Under the pieces are notes generated by a model. It was not told where the DNA came from, ran no database searches, and saw only the letters and a list, made by a program, of their open reading frames with translations. The position numbers were made by a program, and so were the translations under genes. Below, piece by piece: positions 25,537 through 33,878 of a DNA stretch of 64,000 nucleotides (position 1 is the stretch's first letter; every line of letters starts with the position of its first letter). The stretch comes from an uncultured Clostridia bacterium (lineage in GTDB: Bacteria > Bacillota > Clostridia > Christensenellales > Pumilibacteraceae), in NCBI GenBank assembly GCA_947175335.1, contig CAMWMF010000008.1, forward strand, positions 1 through 64,000, in the 5' to 3' direction.

Positions 25537-28023
25537 TTATGATATTACGATTTTGTCATTTATGCAATCAACGCGGACATTACTGTTAGCACGTACGCGA
25601 CCGCTTATTATTGCCTCGGCAATTTCGTCCTCTACGTTTTGTTCTATAACTCTACGCAACGGACGCGCACCGTACTCGGCGTCATAACCTTTATCTATCA
25701 ACCAGTTAAGCGCAGACTGTGTTAATGTAAGCGTTATATTCTTGTCTTTCAAAGACTTTTCGACTTTTTTGAGCATGATTTCGGCAATTTGAGCAACGTC
25801 GTCCTTAGTAAGCTTATCAAACACGCACGTAACGTCTATGCGGTTTATAAACTCGGGACGGAACATCTTTTTAAGCGCGTTCATATACGCTTCGTCACGC
25901 ACTTCGCCGTCGCGTTTACCGATAGCGTTAAACCCTATTTCGCGCTTTGCAGCAGCTTCGGACGCACCGACGTTACTGGTCATTATAATTATAGTGTTTT
26001 TAAACGACACCGTTCTGCCCTGCGAATCGGTAAGCCTGCCGTCGTCCAATATTTGCAACAGCGCATTAAAGACGTCGGGATGAGCTTTCTCTATCTCGTC
26101 AAACAACACTACGGAATACGGATGACGCCTGACGCGTTCGGTCAGCTGTCCGCCGTCGTCAAACCCGACGTACCCCGGAGGCGCGCCAATCAACTTAGAC
26201 ACAGAATGTGATTCCATAAACTCGCTCATATCGAGACGAATAATGGAATTTTCGTTGTCGAACATAGCTTCGGCAAGCGCCTTTGTAAGCTCCGTTTTAC
26301 CCACACCCGTCGGGCCGAGGAATATAAACGAGCCGATTGGCCTGTTGTCGCTTTTCAGCCCTGCGCGCGCACGGCGTATCGCTTTTGCAACAGCCTCCAC
26401 CGCACGGTTTTGACCTATGACACGTTTGTGTAGAAGTGCTTCCAAGTTTTGCAGCCTTGCCGTTTCCGTTTCGGTCAGCTTGCTTACGGGAATCTTTGTC
26501 CAGCGCGACACTACGTCAGCAATATCCTCGTCCGATATGACTTTTGTAGTCTTTTCCTGCTGAGCGGAGGTTTGGAGCGACCGCTGTTTTATCGTGTTTT
26601 CCAGCTCATCCGCCTTGCGCTTACACTTGTCAGCCTCGGCAAAATCCTGCCTGTCGGCGCACTCGCGCATCTTCTTTTTACATTCGGCAAGCTGAGCGTT
26701 CAGTTCGGTAAGATCGGCGGGACCGAAGCTTGCACCCACCTTTGCGCAGCTCATGGCCTCGTCTATAAGATCGATAGCCTTATCGGGTAAAAATCTATCG
26801 GCGATGTATTTATCCGAAAGCTTTGCGGCCGCGACGATTGCCTCATCCGAAAGTTTTACCTTGTGGAAGTTTTCGTAATTGCTGCGCAAGCCTTTCAGTA
26901 TCTCGATAGTTTGCTCCACCGTAGGCGGCTCGACTATAATAGGCTGGAACCTGCGCTCCATAGCCTTGTCCGCCTCGATATATTTTCGGTACTCGTCGGT
27001 AGTTGTTGCACCTATCGTTTGCATTTCGCCGCGCGCAAGGTAAGGTTTTAGTATGTCGGCGGGCGTAACCTCGCCGTCCTTGGATCCCGCCTGCATAAGC
27101 GTGTGCAATTCGTCGATAAACACTATAATATTACCACTGTTAATAATCAAATCTATAGAGGACTTTAACTTTTCCTCCAACTGGCCGCGATATTTGGTAC
27201 CCGCCATCAACGACCCTATATTGAGCGAGAATATTATGTTGTTTTGAAGCTGACGCGGAACCTTGCCATCCACTATCGCCTTTGCAAGCCCGTCGATAAT
27301 AGCGCTTTTGCCTACGCCCGGCTCGCCTATCAACACGGGATTGTTCTTTGTCTTTCTACACAAAATTTCTATAAGCCGCGACACCTCTTGTTCTCTGCCG
27401 ATAACGGGGTCGAGCTTGTTTTGTCTTGCCTTGGCTGTAACGTCCACACCGAGGTCGGCCAGCTGCTGCGGCAGCGCTTGAGAGTTACTCTTTATGCCGC
27501 CGCTCATGCCGCCGGAGCTTCCAAAGTAATCGCCGCTATGCGTAGGCATGCCGAACATTCCACCGAACAAAGGATTTTCAGACTTTGGCGTTTGGCGATT
27601 TTGCAAAATTTTAAAGATTGCTTGGCGATAAACCGCACTGTTTACATTGAAAAGTCTATACAGCGCGTCAACGGCATAGCAGTTGCGATCCTCCAATATG
27701 GCAAGCATCAAGTGGTCCGGCGAAATTTGCGACGCGCCCAACTGCGCCGCTATGCCGTAAGCTTCGAACGGGATGGAATTGCTAAACCTATCGGTATCCA
27801 CCGATTCGATAAACATACCCGCTGTCCTGCCTTCCTCAAACAAAGATACCAAGTTATCGGGATCGAAGTGATTGGCAAGAAAAATCTTAGAAGCACAGCA
27901 GTCTACTTTAAGGATTCCATACAAAAGATGTTCCGATCCGGTATACTCGTTGTGGTAATGATTTGCGGTTTTACGTGCAATTTCGTACGCTTTAATTGCA
28001 TTTTCGTCCATTGAATATTCCAT
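25537..28023 (-). CDS. clpC: ATP-dependent Clp protease ATPase subunit ClpC
   Basis: AAA+ unfoldase of the ClpCP protease, 828 residues. It has a Clp N-terminal repeat domain (HNEYTGSEHLLYGILK; SPDHLMLAILED), D1 Walker A GEPGVGKSAI and Walker B IVFIDELHT, a UVR-like middle region (RQDFAEADKCKRKADELE), and D2 Walker A GPTGVGKTELT and DEIEKAHPDVFNALLQILD. Last gene of ctsR-mcsA-mcsB-clpC; ATG 28023 with AAGGAG upstream, 12 bp after mcsB. In Bacillus, McsB-phosphorylated arginines mark ClpCP substrates. Confidence 0.97.
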   Translation of the reverse strand: MEYSMDENAIKAYEIARKTANHYHNEYTGSEHLLYGILKVDCCASKIFLANHFDPDNLVSLFEEGRTAGMFIESVDTDRFSNSIPFEAYGIAAQLGASQISPDHLMLAILEDRNCYAVDALYRLFNVNSAVYRQAIFKILQNRQTPKSENPLFGGMFGMPTHSGDYFGSSGGMSGGIKSNSQALPQQLADLGVDVTAKARQNKLDPVIGREQEVSRLIEILCRKTKNNPVLIGEPGVGKSAIIDGLAKAIVDGKVPRQLQNNIIFSLNIGSLMAGTKYRGQLEEKLKSSIDLIINSGNIIVFIDELHTLMQAGSKDGEVTPADILKPYLARGEMQTIGATTTDEYRKYIEADKAMERRFQPIIVEPPTVEQTIEILKGLRSNYENFHKVKLSDEAIVAAAKLSDKYIADRFLPDKAIDLIDEAMSCAKVGASFGPADLTELNAQLAECKKKMRECADRQDFAEADKCKRKADELENTIKQRSLQTSAQQEKTTKVISDEDIADVVSRWTKIPVSKLTETETARLQNLEALLHKRVIGQNRAVEAVAKAIRRARAGLKSDNRPIGSFIFLGPTGVGKTELTKALAEAMFDNENSIIRLDMSEFMESHSVSKLIGAPPGYVGFDDGGQLTERVRRHPYSVVLFDEIEKAHPDVFNALLQILDDGRLTDSQGRTVSFKNTIIIMTSNVGASEAAAKREIGFNAIGKRDGEVRDEAYMNALKKMFRPEFINRIDVTCVFDKLTKDDVAQIAEIMLKKVEKSLKDKNITLTLTQSALNWLIDKGYDAEYGARPLRRVIEQNVEDEIAEAIISGRVRANSNVRVDCINDKIVIS

Positions 28024-28035
28024 AATGTCTACTCC

Positions 28036-29043
28036 TTATACTAATTTTCTGCAAAATGATGTCAGCGCAGTGGCGATATGTCGCGCTCGCGATACGTCGC
28101 GCTCGTCCACACTCATGTTATATCCGCCGGCTTTTTGCATATTTGCCGGCTGACTGTCGGTAATAAGCTTTTGGAATGTGTTTAAATCGGGAATATCGAT
28201 ATAACCGTAATAATGTCCCAACCGCACCAACGCCAAATACTGCATTGCCTCCTCGGTGGACAGCTTGTATGCATTCGTCACGATACCCCACGCCCTGTAT
28301 ATCTTATCTTTAAGCTCGGCCTCGTCGCATTTAAGCTGTTGACGCGCTTTAAGCTCGGCGTCAACAATAAGATTGATGGCGCCCTTAACGGAGTCAATTA
28401 TATCCGCTTCCTTAAGCCCGAGCGAACGCTGATTGCTCACTTGATACAAATACCCTTCCGCCTTGCTACCCTCGCCGTAAACGCCGCGCACGGTCATGTT
28501 AAGCCGCGCAACGCCGTTTATACAACCTTCTATCATGTTTTGGATGGTTAGCGCCGGTAAAAACATCATAACCGACGCGCGCATGCCCGTACCCAGGTTA
28601 GTAGCGCACGAAGTAAGGTAACCGAAACGTCCGTCAAATGCGAAATTCAAATTTTTACCCAACACGTCGTCTATACGGTTTACTCTGTCGTACGCCTGGT
28701 CGAGCGACAAACCGGGCAAAATAACCTGCTCGCGTATGTGATCTTCCTCATTGACCATTACAGACACGTTTTCATCCGCGCTTATAAGCACCGCACCGTG
28801 CGGGCAGTCTTGCAGCAAATCGGGGCTTATCAAGTGCTTTTCCTGCAAAATTGTTCCGTCCAGCTGAGATATGTCTTTCATATCATATCGATTGAATTTA
28901 TCGACTGGCGCCAATGCGTTTTGCACATTGTCTATAATGCTGCGTGCGGGCAGCTCGCTCAATTTGTGCGGAAAAGGCAATCCGGATATATTACGCGCAA
29001 GCCGCAGCCGCGTGGAAATTATTATATTATCCAATACGTTCAC
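28036..29043 (-). CDS. mcsB: Protein arginine kinase McsB
   Basis: Phosphorylates arginines on proteins, including CtsR, marking them for ClpCP. The 335-residue phosphagen-kinase-fold protein has ISTRLRLARNISGLPFP, MVNEEDHIREQ (catalytic loop), the reactive-Cys region SCATNLGTGMRASVM and GVYGEGSKAEGYLYQVSN. The C-terminal sequence ERDVSRARHIA carries an RDxxRA motif, the phosphoarginine-binding element in characterised McsB. Starts with GTG 29043, sharing one base with the mcsA stop; GGAGGGG upstream. Predicted active. Confidence 0.96.
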   Translation of the reverse strand: MNVLDNIIISTRLRLARNISGLPFPHKLSELPARSIIDNVQNALAPVDKFNRYDMKDISQLDGTILQEKHLISPDLLQDCPHGAVLISADENVSVMVNEEDHIREQVILPGLSLDQAYDRVNRIDDVLGKNLNFAFDGRFGYLTSCATNLGTGMRASVMMFLPALTIQNMIEGCINGVARLNMTVRGVYGEGSKAEGYLYQVSNQRSLGLKEADIIDSVKGAINLIVDAELKARQQLKCDEAELKDKIYRAWGIVTNAYKLSTEEAMQYLALVRLGHYYGYIDIPDLNTFQKLITDSQPANMQKAGGYNMSVDERDVSRARHIATALTSFCRKLV

Positions 29044-29555
29044 TAATTCCCCTCCCGCTTGTTGTTGACTATTTTTTTCAGTCTTTCGCTAAGCTCCACT
29101 ATTTTGGTGTAATCACCTCTGTCAACGGCGGCTTGAAGCTCGGCTTTAAGCCCTTCCTCGTCCGTCTCGTCAAAATAGCCGTACGGAGTTTTACCTATAT
29201 GTCTATCCGATTGTTGCAGCTTTTTTACCGACTGCACAACTAGCGGCTCAAACACCTTGTAGCATTTGGAGCAGCCTACAAATCCGCTTTTTATAAACTC
29301 CTCACTCGTGGTTTTGCAATCTGGGCAAATAAGCGTACGCGACGACGGCGCATCGAACAAATTGCCGAAATTACCGAGCAACCCCATAGGCGAGCCGTTT
29401 ATCAGCTTGTTAAGCATATCGAAGCTGTCAAATCCCATATCGGGTCTAAAGTTTTTTGCGCACTCACTGCACAAAAACATTTTTTCCACATGTCCGTTGC
29501 GACGAACCATAACCTCGGTTGTCGCCTCATGTAAACCGCAATTAGTACACTTCAT
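29043..29555 (-). CDS. mcsA: McsA, zinc-finger activator of McsB
   Basis: Adaptor and activator of the arginine kinase. The 170-residue product has two pairs of CxxC motifs at the N terminus (CTNCGLHEAT; CSECAKNF) and another two in the middle (CPDCKTT; GCSKCYKVF), then a C-terminal UVR motif (LKAELQAAVDRGDYTKIVEL). These match McsA domain order. ATG 29555 with GGAGAATA upstream, 2 bp after ctsR. Confidence 0.95.
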   Translation of the reverse strand: MKCTNCGLHEATTEVMVRRNGHVEKMFLCSECAKNFRPDMGFDSFDMLNKLINGSPMGLLGNFGNLFDAPSSRTLICPDCKTTSEEFIKSGFVGCSKCYKVFEPLVVQSVKKLQQSDRHIGKTPYGYFDETDEEGLKAELQAAVDRGDYTKIVELSERLKKIVNNKREGN

Positions 29556-29557
29556 AA

Positions 29558-30025
29558 TTATTCTCCATCGTCGTGAGTTTTAAGCGTTTCCAACAACACA
29601 CATTTAAGTATTGACCCACGAAGCTTATTTTTTGCAACAGTCGGCGCCAAAAGTGCTTTATCGGAAATAGCGGCTTTAATAAGCTGCGCCTCGTTTTCGG
29701 TAAAAATACCGTCGGCTGTAAGTCGCTCCAAAATCTGACACGCCTTGCCGTAGTCTATGCCGTCCGACAACGTTTGGTCGATATAGTTAGTTAGCACATC
29801 GTCAACATTTTGACTTACGCGTATCAGCGTAATATATCCGCCCCCGCCACGTCGGCTTTCGGTCATATAGCCGCGTTCGGGCGTAAACCTTGTAGCCAGC
29901 ACGTAGTTTATTTGACTGGGCGCGACGGCAAAGTACGTAGCCAACTCGTTACGGTTAAAATTAACCGACAACTCGTCGCCCAGCGTATCAAGCAAAAACT
30001 TTTCTATTATATCGCTTACGTTCAC
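29558..30025 (-). CDS. ctsR: Transcriptional repressor CtsR
   Basis: Winged-helix repressor of clp and heat-shock genes, inactivated by heat and removed via McsB/ClpCP. The 155-residue protein has the N-terminal DNA-binding domain with the glycine wing RRGGGGYITLIRV and FNRNELATYFAVAPSQINYVL. The C-terminal domain binds McsB. The start is GTG 30025 with AGGAGGAG. First gene of the operon and probably autoregulated through the box at 30067-30083. Confidence 0.96.
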   Translation of the reverse strand: MNVSDIIEKFLLDTLGDELSVNFNRNELATYFAVAPSQINYVLATRFTPERGYMTESRRGGGGYITLIRVSQNVDDVLTNYIDQTLSDGIDYGKACQILERLTADGIFTENEAQLIKAAISDKALLAPTVAKNKLRGSILKCVLLETLKTHDDGE

Positions 30026-30059
30026 CGACTCTCCTCCTTGAAGTTTATATTGACTTAAT

Positions 30060-30083
30060 GGTCAATGGTCAAAGATAGTCAAA
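30060..30083. promoter_or_regulatory. CtsR operator with an extra half-site
   Basis: On the plus strand GGTCAAA GAT AGTCAAA (30067-30083) matches the CtsR box RGTCAAANANRGTCAAA exactly. A third copy, GGTCAAT, directly abuts it at 30060-30066. It lies between the -10 and the ctsR start. Confidence 0.92.
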
Positions 30084-30095
30084 CTATTTGATTAG

Positions 30096-30124
30096 AGTAT
30101 ATAACAACGAAAAATATATGTCAA
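30096..30124 (-). promoter_or_regulatory. Promoter of ctsR-mcsA-mcsB-clpC
   Basis: Minus-strand TTGACA (30119-30124), 17 bp, TATACT (30096-30101). A 7-bp-arm repeat TTTAGGA-N4-TCCTAAA (30130-30147) sits just upstream of the -35. Confidence 0.85.
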
Positions 30125-30159
30125 GTGTTTTTAGGAAATATCCTAAATTTTTTTGCACG

Positions 30160-30184
30160 AAAAAGGCGCGAAGTTATCCGCGCC
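30160..30184 (-). terminator. Rho-independent terminator of the zinc-ribbon gene
   Basis: Stem GGCGCG / CGCGCC with an 8-base loop (30165-30184), followed on the minus strand by TTTTTCG. Confidence 0.82.
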
Positions 30185-30226
30185 CATCAAAGTCAATAGA
30201 ACTGTTACGATTATTTCCGTAATGCT

Positions 30227-30781
30227 TTACAAAAATCTGAATATCGATTGCAACGAATCGGCTGCCGACAATACGCAGATTGTCATAAACAATACATATA
30301 TCAAACCGATTATACCAAGCGCCAAGCACACCTTGTCGCACGTAGTATACTTGTTGCCGGATGCCTTGCCCTTCATCATATACCTGATTGCCCCGATTAC
30401 GCAAAAAGCTATCGCACACAAAATTGCAAACACGCCCAGCACTACCCCGAACCCGAATGCGGATATTGCTATTTGCGAGCAAAACTGCAACAGCACATAC
30501 GATACTATTCCGAGAATTATATACAGTGCCATGGAGTTGTTTTTGAACCATTCGGACTGCGTGCCGGTCGGCGTTTTGCCCTGCTGTATCGGCGCGGGGT
30601 TTTGCGGCGCAGGTTCAACATTCTGTGCAATCGCCTTTTGCTCGGCAATCGTTTGTTGCGTTTGTTCAGACACCGAGTAATCGTCGTCATCCGCACCCGA
30701 CACAGGGTACTTCAAACCGCATTTTGTACAAAATACTGCGTATTCGGGAAGCTCGGCTCCGCATTTTTTGCAATAAGGCAT
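30227..30781 (-). CDS. Zinc-ribbon membrane protein
   Basis: A 184-residue protein with an N-terminal zinc ribbon (YCKKCGAELPEYAVFCTKCG), a Gln/Pro-rich linker (about 30-70) and three membrane helices (near 82-105, 108-132 and 150-172). This architecture (zinc_ribbon_2 plus membrane segments) is frequent in Clostridia with no assigned role. ATG 30781 has AGGAGAT upstream, 23 bp downstream of the dCMP deaminase, so likely the second gene of that unit. Confidence 0.8.
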   Translation of the reverse strand: MPYCKKCGAELPEYAVFCTKCGLKYPVSGADDDDYSVSEQTQQTIAEQKAIAQNVEPAPQNPAPIQQGKTPTGTQSEWFKNNSMALYIILGIVSYVLLQFCSQIAISAFGFGVVLGVFAILCAIAFCVIGAIRYMMKGKASGNKYTTCDKVCLALGIIGLIYVLFMTICVLSAADSLQSIFRFL

Positions 30782-30804
30782 TTTATTATCTCCTATTAGT
30801 TAGG

Positions 30805-31269
30805 TTAATTTATCGACGTTTGCGGATCGAATTTTTCTATTAATACTCCGGCCTCAGCCAAAAGCTCCAAAGAAAAATCGTCCGGATATCCGTGCTGATA
30901 TACAACGCGCTTTATGCCGCTGTTGATAATCATTTTTGTGCATATGGCGCAAGGCTGGTGCGTGCAGTACAGCGTAGCACCGTCTATGCATATACCCATT
31001 TTTGCCGCTTGAATAATAGCGTTTTGCTCGGCATGAGTGGCGTAGCACAGCTCGTGTCGCGTGCCTGACGGAATATCGAGCTTACGGCGCAAACATTCGC
31101 CCTTTTCCTTACAGCTTTTAATGCCCGCACTGGCTCCGTTATACCCTGTTGTCATAATGCGTTTGTTCTTCGCAATAACCGCGCCGATTTGCCTATTCTC
31201 CTGAAAACAGCTCGACCATGTGGCAACCATGTGCGCTATCTCCATAAAACGCGCATCCCATTTATCCAT
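30805..31269 (-). CDS. comEB: Deoxycytidylate deaminase (ComEB-type)
   Basis: Zinc enzyme predicted to deaminate dCMP to dUMP for thymidylate synthesis. The 154-residue product has the zinc site HAEQNAII (His and catalytic Glu) and PCAICTKMIINSGI (two Cys), with NRQIGAVIAKNKRIMTTGYNG at the start of the fold and a short Cys-containing insert (KSCKEKGECLRRK). Very similar in layout to Bacillus ComEB. It has its own promoter, with a perfect palindrome over the -10 box. Confidence 0.93.
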   Translation of the reverse strand: MDKWDARFMEIAHMVATWSSCFQENRQIGAVIAKNKRIMTTGYNGASAGIKSCKEKGECLRRKLDIPSGTRHELCYATHAEQNAIIQAAKMGICIDGATLYCTHQPCAICTKMIINSGIKRVVYQHGYPDDFSLELLAEAGVLIEKFDPQTSIN

Positions 31270-31299
31270 CGTTAAAATTCCTTTATCATGATTTTTGAT

Positions 31300-31328
31300 A
31301 TTGTATCACAAATGATACAGATTTGCAA
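31300..31328 (-). promoter_or_regulatory. Promoter of the dCMP deaminase gene with an operator-like palindrome
   Basis: Minus-strand TTGCAA (31323-31328), 17 bp, TACAAT (31300-31305). TGTATCA-N4-TGATACA (31302-31319), a perfect 7-bp-arm palindrome, fills most of the spacer and overlaps the -10. Confidence 0.68.
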
Positions 31329-31362
31329 CATGTTTTTTTATTATTGCACCGGCGTTTTTACG

Positions 31363-33015
31363 CTACATTTCCAGTCTGTTGTAATAGGTGTCGATTTTGC
31401 GGTACAACAAAATGTCCACAATTGTAAATGCGGCAAGCACCGCGTATAGCAACGTCCAGCAAACAGCGTTAATGGCGGAAAATTCTACTTGGCAAGCAGA
31501 CAAAATATATACTACTATCATAATGGCTAATCCACAGCCAAGCATAATAAACTGTCCGCCAAGTACGTGCATATTATGTTTAACCGCCTGTATGGGATCA
31601 GTCCATTTAAGCTTAGGTGCAATCAAGTCCCACAATGTTCCGAATATCACAAACACAACCGCAATAGGCACCAGCGCAAACATAGACAACAGCATATAAT
31701 CCACTGAAAAATTCATAACGTTGATAATTACAACCGACACTATCGCAACGGGCACGGCGGGCAAAAGCCACGCAATTATCTTAGCCTTAACAATCGTCTT
31801 AATATTTATCGGCAAAACTTTGAGGGTAGTCATTGCATTACCCTCTCTCGAAAATGTCGTGCTTGCGGCGTTACCGAGCGTGGCAAGTATGGCACACAAC
31901 GTACAAAACGGCAGAAGTCCGACATATCTTGTGTCATACAGCTGCACGTCCTGACCAAGGTCAGACGGATTGCGCAGCATTACTCCGAAAACAACAGCCA
32001 TAAGTATGGGAAGCAGCATGACAGCGTAGCACTGGAATGCAATTTGCGTCGTGCGCAGCGAGCTTATATATTCGCGTTTAATAAGCGCGCGAGTGCTTGT
32101 AGTGGTTTTGAACTCGCTTTTTTTCGCCTTGGAATTGTCGGTTTGGTTGTTGGCTTTTACCGATTGCGCATACATAAACTTTGCCAATAGCCAAATTATT
32201 ACGAGCAGCACAGCCGAGATTGCGACAAATATAACAACGCCGACTATTGTGGAAGCACCCAAGCTAAGTCCGTATATAGGCATGCCGCAGGCAGCGCGCG
32301 ATAGCGCGGCATAAGGATACAGCACGTCGAGTATTACATCTATTGCATTTAGCACTCTCATCATCGATTCGGGAGTAATCGAACCGGACGATGTCAAATA
32401 TATGAAGTAAATGTACAGCGAAAACGCCCCGCCAAAAAGCAACAAAAAGAACACTAGCGATATTACGTTGCGGTTTTTTAGCTTACTCGCAATCAGCATA
32501 ACGGGCACGGCGAAAATTGCCGCCACGACAAGCGGGAGTATGGGCACTATAAGCAAAGTAGCTATTGCTATCACGTAAAACCACGCCCACATTTTTGCCA
32601 CAATACCGAATGCGATTAAAATAGGCAATGCGGCAGCTACTATTATAGCCGCTTCGGACAAATACACATACGACAGCTTAGCGGCAAAAACAGTAGCGGG
32701 CTTTACAGGAAGCATTGAATAAAAGTCGGTGTCTTTGGATAGATACAACACAATTACAAGGTGTACTATACCGAAAAACAGTACGACGATTGCCGCAGTC
32801 ATCAATATAAAAAAGTAAAATAGCTGCGACATAACGGGAACGTACAAAAACAAGTCTTTAAGCTCGACTATTACGCTTATAACCGCCGCAATTAAAATTA
32901 TATAAACAAAGCCCAATAACAAAGCAAACGCAAGTTTTTTGCGCTTGGATTTCCCCTCGTCAAACCGTAGCTTATTCTTGAATAGCCCTTTTAGTATAGT
33001 TAGGTAATTACTCAT
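31363..33015 (-). CDS. ABC-2 type transporter permease
   Basis: Membrane subunit of an ABC exporter, 550 residues with about twelve hydrophobic helices (e.g. near 28-50, 62-90, 118-140, 145-175, 190-210 and a second half from ~320). The middle linker is polar (NNQTDNSKAKKSEFKTTTS). Two similar halves suggest a duplicated six-helix unit, as in the clostridial YthQ-like permeases. The start at ATG 33015 (MSNYLTIL) overlaps the ATPase gene by 8 bp, indicating coupling. Substrate unknown. Confidence 0.87.
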   Translation of the reverse strand: MSNYLTILKGLFKNKLRFDEGKSKRKKLAFALLLGFVYIILIAAVISVIVELKDLFLYVPVMSQLFYFFILMTAAIVVLFFGIVHLVIVLYLSKDTDFYSMLPVKPATVFAAKLSYVYLSEAAIIVAAALPILIAFGIVAKMWAWFYVIAIATLLIVPILPLVVAAIFAVPVMLIASKLKNRNVISLVFFLLLFGGAFSLYIYFIYLTSSGSITPESMMRVLNAIDVILDVLYPYAALSRAACGMPIYGLSLGASTIVGVVIFVAISAVLLVIIWLLAKFMYAQSVKANNQTDNSKAKKSEFKTTTSTRALIKREYISSLRTTQIAFQCYAVMLLPILMAVVFGVMLRNPSDLGQDVQLYDTRYVGLLPFCTLCAILATLGNAASTTFSREGNAMTTLKVLPINIKTIVKAKIIAWLLPAVPVAIVSVVIINVMNFSVDYMLLSMFALVPIAVVFVIFGTLWDLIAPKLKWTDPIQAVKHNMHVLGGQFIMLGCGLAIMIVVYILSACQVEFSAINAVCWTLLYAVLAAFTIVDILLYRKIDTYYNRLEM

Positions 33016-33766
33016 GATTGCTTTCACCGGCTACCGACAAGAAAATCTCTTCAAGGCTCTCATCGCCTTTGGCACGTTTTATTTCGTCCATATCTCCGCA
33101 AAGCACAAGCTTACCCTTGCCGATTATGGCAACACGGTCACAAAGCTTTTCGGCAACTTCCAGAATGTGCGTGGAAAAGAACACCGTTTTCCCCTCGGAT
33201 TTGTATTTTTTCATCAATTCTTTTAACGCAAACGCCGACGGCGGATCGAGTCCCATCATAGGCTCGTCCAAAATCCACAGCTCGGGACTGTGAATAAGCG
33301 ATCCGATAATTGCGATTTTTTGTTTCATTCCGTGTGAATAACCGCTAATGCGCTTGTCAAAAGCGTCCTCTAATGCAAACCGCTTTAACAAATCGGCGGT
33401 AATACTCTCCCGCGCAGTCTTGTTCACACCGTAGATATCGCCCAAAAAGTCTATATATTCCCTGCCGGTATACTTATCGAAAATTATCGGTGAATCGGGT
33501 ACAAACCCAAAATGTCGCTTTGCCTCTATTGCATCATGCGTAATATCGTGACCGCAAATTTTTATGCTACCCGATTTTACAGGCAAAATACCCGTTGCCA
33601 TTTTAATGGTAGTTGTTTTGCCTGCGCCGTTTGCACCCAGAAATCCGAATATCTCGCCCGGCCTAAGCGTGAACGAAAGATCGTCCACCGCCTTAACATT
33701 ACCGTTTGCGTAAGACATAGAAACATGATCGATATCCAAAACACTCTTTTGAGCTACCGAATCCAT
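33008..33766 (-). CDS. ABC transporter ATP-binding protein
   Basis: Energises the permease encoded immediately downstream. The 252-residue product has Walker A FLGANGAGKTTTIKM, the Q loop region, the signature ISGYSHGMKQKIAI (variant of LSGGQ), Walker B LWILDEPMMGLDP and the H-loop FFSTHILEVAEKLCD. This pattern is of the ABC-2/drug and bacteriocin exporter class (like YthP/CcmA), not an importer; no binding protein is near. ATG 33766 with GGAGGT upstream. Confidence 0.93.
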   Translation of the reverse strand: MDSVAQKSVLDIDHVSMSYANGNVKAVDDLSFTLRPGEIFGFLGANGAGKTTTIKMATGILPVKSGSIKICGHDITHDAIEAKRHFGFVPDSPIIFDKYTGREYIDFLGDIYGVNKTARESITADLLKRFALEDAFDKRISGYSHGMKQKIAIIGSLIHSPELWILDEPMMGLDPPSAFALKELMKKYKSEGKTVFFSTHILEVAEKLCDRVAIIGKGKLVLCGDMDEIKRAKGDESLEEIFLSVAGESNHE

Positions 33767-33799
33767 CCTTATACACCTCCAACAATTCTATTTACTTAG

Positions 33800-33828
33800 A
33801 TTTTACCATACAAAAACAATGTAGGCAA
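33800..33828 (-). promoter_or_regulatory. Promoter of the ABC exporter operon
   Basis: Minus-strand TTGCCT (33823-33828), 17 bp, TAAAAT (33800-33805). Confidence 0.65.
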
Positions 33829-33878
33829 TACAGTTTTCATGCAGTTTTTACAAGAAATATGTAAAATTTACAAGGCTC

